The notes beneath the pieces are model-generated. The model was given only the letters and a program-made list of their open reading frames with translations. It had not been told where the DNA came from and did not search any database. From the NCBI GenBank assembly GCA_018969605.1, contig JAGWXY010000015.1, positions 1 to 39,335 on the forward strand: a stretch of DNA of 39,335 nucleotides, given 5' to 3'. The DNA comes from Verrucomicrobiota bacterium. Its GTDB lineage: Bacteria; Verrucomicrobiota; Verrucomicrobiia; Verrucomicrobiales; Akkermansiaceae. A program made the position numbers and the translations under genes. Numbering within the stretch: the stretch's first letter is position 1; each line of letters begins with the position of its first letter. Positions 36,081-39,335 of this stretch are shown here, piece after piece.

Positions 36081-36830
36081 ATGAGCACCGAAATCGCTAC
36101 CACTACCACCCAAGCGCCGAAGCCATCGGCGATGCAACTCATGGCCTCCCGCTGCAATGTCGATCCGGCAAAGCTGCACCAAACCCTCAAGAGCACCGTC
36201 TTCAAAGGTGCCACCGACGAGGAGATGCTGGCGCTGGTCGTCACTGCCAACACCTATCAGCTTAACCCGCTACTGAAAGAAATGTACGCCTTCCCCAAAA
36301 AGGGCGGCGGCATTGTCCCGATGGTCGGAGTGGATGGCTGGCTCAAGATTGCCAACCGCCAGGAAAATTACGACGGCATGAGCGTCGAGGTGTTTGGCGA
36401 TGGCAAGACACCAACCCACGCGACCTGCGAAATCTACCTCAAGAACCGCGCCCATCCGGTGAAGGTCACTGAGTACTTTGACGAGTGCAAACGCAATACC
36501 GACCCATGGAATCAAATGCCGCGCCGGATGATCCGCAACAAGGTCATGATTCAAGCAATCCGCGTGGCCTTCGGTATCGGCGGCATCTTCGATGAGGATG
36601 AGGCGACCGACATCGCTGGCACCCGCAATGTCACACCGAGGCCCGCACCCGCAAAGGTCACCGGCGTCATCGATCCATTCGATCCATTTGCAAAGGAAGA
36701 ACCAGAGAAGAAACCCGCAGCAAAGAAAGCGCCTTCGGTGGTTGAGGCCGAGCCGGTCGAAGAATCACAACCCGACCTCGCCGACCTCCCCGAGGCCGAC
36801 TGGGGAGAAGAGGAAGGAGGCCCGCTGTGA
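36081..36830 (+). CDS. RecT-family single-strand annealing protein
   Basis: A 249-residue protein. The core is diagnostic of RecT/Bet: TYQLNPLLKEMYAFPKKGGG, then IVPMVGVDGWLKIANR, WNQMPRRMIRNKVMIQAIRV and AFGIGGIFDEDEA. It pairs complementary single strands made by the exonuclease coded at 38840. The C-terminal 60 residues are acidic and Pro-rich (DPFDPFAKEEPEKKPAAKKA), a likely contact for SSB or the exonuclease. It ends with a GGAAGGAGG ribosome site that serves the next gene. Confidence 0.92.
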   Translation: MSTEIATTTTQAPKPSAMQLMASRCNVDPAKLHQTLKSTVFKGATDEEMLALVVTANTYQLNPLLKEMYAFPKKGGGIVPMVGVDGWLKIANRQENYDGMSVEVFGDGKTPTHATCEIYLKNRAHPVKVTEYFDECKRNTDPWNQMPRRMIRNKVMIQAIRVAFGIGGIFDEDEATDIAGTRNVTPRPAPAKVTGVIDPFDPFAKEEPEKKPAAKKAPSVVEAEPVEESQPDLADLPEADWGEEEGGPL

Positions 36831-37024
36831 GCGATCCCAAGCCCCACGAACCCGTCCAACGCGAAGCGATCGATGCCGAGTGGCGGATCTTTAAGGACGC
36901 GCTCAAGGCGTCATTCGCGAGCATCAAAGCGAAAAAAGACGCCCTTCTCTACCAACAAAACATCGCCAAGGCCCAAGTCATGTCGAACGCGATAAACCAA
37001 GCATGGAAGGAGATCATGTTATGA
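36827..37024 (+). CDS. Small helical protein
   Basis: A 65-residue protein, all helix by pattern (QREAIDAEWRIFKDALKASF, IAKAQVMSNAINQAWKEIML). The GTG start overlaps the recT stop and follows GGAAGGAGG. Its last codons, coding WKEIML, contain the Shine-Dalgarno site of the next gene. Confidence 0.55.
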   Translation: MSDPKPHEPVQREAIDAEWRIFKDALKASFASIKAKKDALLYQQNIAKAQVMSNAINQAWKEIML

Positions 37025-37329
37025 AAATGAAAGACCGCACCTATACCCGCACCGGGATCAACTGGGATAATTTCTTTCGGGACTGCGGTCACTACCGCGT
37101 GCGGAAGATGCCCAAGATTCTGGACAAGGCTGTACGCAGCGCCGCCAGCAGCCGCAACTATCTAGTCGAGGCCCAAGAGGATGGATACGACGAAATTATC
37201 TACATCTTCAAGCGCGACCATCCGGTCGATCGGATGCTCAGGGAGTTTTCCAAGCTCCTTGAGAAAGAACTCAAGGCACTCTACAACGCCGCGATTCAAG
37301 CGAAAATCATAGAAGGAGGAATGCTATGA
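37021..37329 (+). CDS. Small early protein of unknown function
   Basis: A 102-residue protein with basic N-terminus (TGINWDNFFRDCGHYRVRKM) and a helical C-terminal half (VDRMLREFSKLLEKELKALY). It starts at ATG 37021 behind an AAGGAG site in the preceding gene. A start at 37003 is possible but lies on top of that site. Its own end codes EGGML and holds the next gene's GGAGG. Confidence 0.55.
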   Translation: MKMKDRTYTRTGINWDNFFRDCGHYRVRKMPKILDKAVRSAASSRNYLVEAQEDGYDEIIYIFKRDHPVDRMLREFSKLLEKELKALYNAAIQAKIIEGGML

Positions 37330-37508
37330 AACCGAAGTTTCGCGAGATCCTCAATCAAGCCATCGAGAACGGCATCAAGTACGGTTGGTACAAGGCCCAC
37401 AAGCACACCGACGAGCCGGAAGAAAATGACATCAAGGGCGCGATCGCCACAGCCATCTGGCTTGAGATCGATTTGCTCTTCGACTTCGACCAGGAGGGCG
37501 CACCATGA
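37326..37508 (+). CDS. Small early protein of unknown function
   Basis: A 60-residue protein (FREILNQAIENGIKYGWYKA, IKGAIATAIWLEIDLLFDFD). ATG overlaps the previous stop as ATGA and follows AGAAGGAGG. It is helical and acidic at the end, and no family is recognised. Confidence 0.5.
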   Translation: MKPKFREILNQAIENGIKYGWYKAHKHTDEPEENDIKGAIATAIWLEIDLLFDFDQEGAP

Positions 37509-38053
37509 ACTGTGAGCACGACGACATAGACGAAGAAGACGGCTGGGAGTGCCCGACATGCCTCCGGCCCATGCAGGACGAGCACGATTACGAATGCGGA
37601 ACGTGCGAAACCATGGCGAGCCATCACCTGAGCGTGACCACGCTTTGTAAACTGCTGCGGGAAACGCAACGGCGCGAGTCATGCCTGATCGTGGAGAATA
37701 AGCGACTGAACAAGCAACTGGACGGTGCAATATCCGAACTCAGCGATGCAAAAGTCAGCGTCGAGTTTTGGATAGGAAAAATAGAAGAAGCCGACGAAGC
37801 CGCCGCTGACTTGAAAGCGGAGCTGGAAGATACGAGGCGGCACTGGAAAGAAGATCTGGAAGAGCAAGCTCGACTGCTTGGAATGTCCGCCGAGCGTGAG
37901 TGCGATTTGCGTGGGAAGCTGGAACGCGAACGCGCCCTCGCGGATCGGTTGGCGGAGGCGTTGCGACCACTACTGATCGCGACATGGAGGGAGAAACAAC
38001 CGAGCAAAGCAGAACTCGCATTTGCCGCATGGAAGGAGGCACGCAGTGAGTGA
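37505..38053 (+). CDS. Zinc-binding and coiled-coil protein
   Basis: A 182-residue protein. The N-terminal 38 residues hold two Cys pairs (CPTCLRPM and CGTCETM) that suit a small zinc ribbon. A long coiled coil follows from about residue 50 to 155 (ENKRLNKQLDGAISELSDAK; LRGKLERERALADRLAEALR), and then LAFAAWKEARSE. AGGAGG precedes the start. Function unknown; zinc plus coiled coil suggests protein or DNA contact. Confidence 0.55.
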   Translation: MNCEHDDIDEEDGWECPTCLRPMQDEHDYECGTCETMASHHLSVTTLCKLLRETQRRESCLIVENKRLNKQLDGAISELSDAKVSVEFWIGKIEEADEAAADLKAELEDTRRHWKEDLEEQARLLGMSAERECDLRGKLERERALADRLAEALRPLLIATWREKQPSKAELAFAAWKEARSE

Positions 38054-38414
38054 GCAGCAACTTAAACCAGTTCGTTACTATAAGAGACGCCTATCCGATA
38101 CAGAGTTAAGAGAGATGTACGGCATACCGAAGCAAACTAGTGACGCATGGATCAAACTATCAGACCAGCAGCCAACAATAGGCACACTCTGCAAGTGGTG
38201 GGTGGTGTATGGGCAGGTGGATGATACGGGCGAAGGTTTTTACATGCCCGTATATGGGCGTTTTATCCACGATGCTGGAAAAGGTCACTACATACGCATC
38301 ACAACTACAATCAATGGCAAAGAGGTAGGAGCCAATGGATTTAGCTGCAAAGGCAAAGGGGTGATGTTTTCGCCGCCAGAGCATACCTATTGGAAGGAGG
38401 TGTGCAGTGAGTGA
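38046..38414 (+). CDS. Small early protein of unknown function
   Basis: A 122-residue protein. PKQTSDAWIKLSDQQPTIGT is followed by CKWWVVYGQVDDTGEGFYMP and YWKEVCSE. The GTG start 38046 follows GGAAGGAGG in the preceding gene's end. The AT-richer codons differ from the flanking genes. It looks like DUF551-type proteins, which open with WI-SV-P, but the match is partial. Confidence 0.45.
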   Translation: MSEQQLKPVRYYKRRLSDTELREMYGIPKQTSDAWIKLSDQQPTIGTLCKWWVVYGQVDDTGEGFYMPVYGRFIHDAGKGHYIRITTTINGKEVGANGFSCKGKGVMFSPPEHTYWKEVCSE

Positions 38415-38643
38415 CCGATTATTGATTCACGCCCGCCGCCTTGAGCGTGAGCGAGATGGATTAAAAGAGCAGCTCGACGCGCAGGAATTGGAGCTATTTG
38501 CCCTTAATTCAAAGCTATCAGAGGCAACAGAAGAGATCGAGGAGCTACAAGATCAACTCAATGCCTACATCATGCTCGATAAGATGGCTATGCGTAAATT
38601 TATGCGCGAATTGGAGGAAGAACGCCAAAAGAAATGTCGCTAA
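38407..38643 (+). CDS. Coiled-coil protein
   Basis: A 78-residue protein that is almost wholly coiled coil (RLERERDGLKEQLDAQELEL; ATEEIEELQDQLNAYIMLDK). The GTG start is in nearly the same context as that of the preceding gene (GGAAGGAGG, then GCAGTGAGTGA), so the two junctions are copies. Function unknown. Confidence 0.5.
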   Translation: MSDRLLIHARRLERERDGLKEQLDAQELELFALNSKLSEATEEIEELQDQLNAYIMLDKMAMRKFMRELEEERQKKCR

Positions 38644-38843
38644 TCACCCACAACCGACCAATGAACCCGAACGCCAATAATTAAGCGGGCAAAGGCGACG
38701 CCCCGAGGCCGGTCAACCTCGATGTCTATGCCGAGAACTACGAGGCCATATTCCGCAAGCAAACATGGCCGCACGACCCAGAGCCCTTTGAGAGCAAGGA
38801 TCACGACAACGACTCAGAAATCTATCAAGAAACTATCGAATGA
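38634..38843 (+). pseudogene. GKGDxPRP-motif phage protein interrupted by an in-frame TAA
   Basis: From ATG 38634 (or 38661) the frame reads to NPNANN and meets TAA at 38682-38684. The same frame then continues without a break as AGKGDAPRPVNLDVYAENYE to IYQETIE and a TGA at 38841-38843 that overlaps the exonuclease start. The GKGDxPRPVN-Y-NY-IF sequence is a common small phage protein and normally follows an N-terminus like MNPN. No start codon lies after the TAA in frame. It is therefore a nonsense mutant, a readthrough gene, or a base error. Confidence 0.6.
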
Positions 38844-39335
38844 AAATATATCCAGAAATGATACAAGGCAGCGAAGAGTGGCTGCGCGCCCGCAAGGGCA
38901 GATTGACCGCATCGCAGATGTCGAAGGTCATCACCGGCACAGGCAAGTTGAGCGCCCAATGGGAAAAGCTGGCGATCAAGCTCGCCGCTGAATGCGTAAA
39001 GCCGGAAGAACTGCCCGCCTTTATTGGCAATGTCCACACCGACCGAGGCCATGAGCTTGAGCCGGTCGCAAGGGACTGGTTCGCCTCATGGAGCGGCCTT
39101 GATGTCCGCACCGTCGGCTTTGTCACCAAGGAAGGAAACCCCGTCCTTGGATGCTCGCCCGACGCTTTGATCTACCGAGGCAAGAAACCCGTCGCCGGTC
39201 TCGAAATCAAATGCCCGCTGGTTGAGACGCACGCGCTCTACCACTACGAAGACCAACTGCCCGAAGCGTACCGCGCCCAAGTGCATGGCTCGATGGCAGT
39301 GACCGGCCTCAAATCATGGTGGTTCATGAGCTTCA
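38840..39335 (+). CDS. YqaJ/lambda-exonuclease family 5'-3' exonuclease, N-terminal part
   Basis: The first 165 of 213 residues; the rest is at the left end of the window. Conserved blocks are RKGRLTASQMSKV (residues 18-30), RGHELEPVARDWF (69-81), GCSPDALI with Asp108, and LEIKCP with Glu122 and Lys124, which form the PD-(D/E)xK active site. With RecT (36081) it makes a Red-like pair for recombination and repair of phage DNA. The ATG overlaps the stop of the interrupted gene before it. Confidence 0.93.
   Translation, partial: MKIYPEMIQGSEEWLRARKGRLTASQMSKVITGTGKLSAQWEKLAIKLAAECVKPEELPAFIGNVHTDRGHELEPVARDWFASWSGLDVRTVGFVTKEGNPVLGCSPDALIYRGKKPVAGLEIKCPLVETHALYHYEDQLPEAYRAQVHGSMAVTGLKSWWFMSF
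39242..39335. repeat. Terminal direct repeat, right copy (circular overlap)
   Basis: Identical to bases 1-94. It lies inside the exonuclease gene, whose frame runs through the joint unchanged, as expected of a circular assembly broken at an arbitrary point. Confidence 0.95.

Noticed and set aside
1-39335. CRISPR array, insertion sequence or transposase.
   Set aside because: No regularly spaced repeats with unique spacers, no transposase-like protein and no matching inverted ends were seen.

Overview
This window is a complete genome of a temperate tailed phage with a lambda-like long-tailed (siphovirus-type) layout. Bases 1-94 are repeated exactly at 39242-39335, and the exonuclease gene runs off the right end and continues in frame at base 1. 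The molecule is therefore circular or circularly permuted, with a unique length of 39,241 bp. The sequence is moderately GC-rich, with AT-richer islands in some fibre, early and ATPase genes. The host cannot be read from the sequence. Lambda-type lysis and head genes and a lipoprotein-like lysis gene suggest a Gram-negative host; a Verrucomicrobiota-like host is only a guess.

Layout. (1) 38840-39335 plus 1-3250 holds recombination and replication genes: YqaJ exonuclease, RusA-like resolvase, an SSB-like protein with an acidic tip, a replication initiator with internal iterons, and two DNA-binding proteins. (2) 3251-3412 is the likely cos region. (3) 3413-10869 is packaging and head: small and large (GpA) terminase, gpW-like protein, portal, S49 protease with a nested scaffold, and major capsid. 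A reverse-strand three-gene moron with its own promoter sits between gpW and portal. (4) 10948-18604 is head-tail joining and tail: two tandem tail-tube-like paralogues, G/GT chaperones using the slippery heptamer GGGAAAG, tape measure, and tail tip. (5) 18624-27568 is tip, fibre and adhesin genes, including two tandem DUF2829/Tad2-like proteins, one fused to Cys-rich repeats, and three collagen-like proteins. (6) 27565-30101 is lysis and accessory genes: holin-like proteins, lipoprotein, putative endolysin, HExxH peptidase, metallophosphoesterase. (7) 30151-31489 is a reverse-strand tyrosine integrase beside an attP that copies the 3' half of a tRNA-Thr(CGT) gene. (8) 31490-32221 is a compact switch: divergent ribbon-helix-helix genes, an excisionase-like HTH gene, and five copies of an 11-bp operator at two promoters. 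(9) 32244-38843 is the early operon, with a ParB-like protein, a GHKL/MORC-like ATPase, RecT and many small genes.

How it works together (inference). The reverse-strand RHH protein probably holds the two operator-bearing promoters shut during lysogeny. Lifting it would express the second RHH protein, the excisionase and the early operon; RecT, exonuclease, SSB and RusA support replication and recombination, and the late genes build the virion. Two start-site styles are visible. Small genes between RecT and the exonuclease have strong Shine-Dalgarno sites buried in the preceding gene. Late genes lack these, and eleven late starts instead carry a TTGACAYC-like element 19-23 nt upstream whose role I cannot explain.
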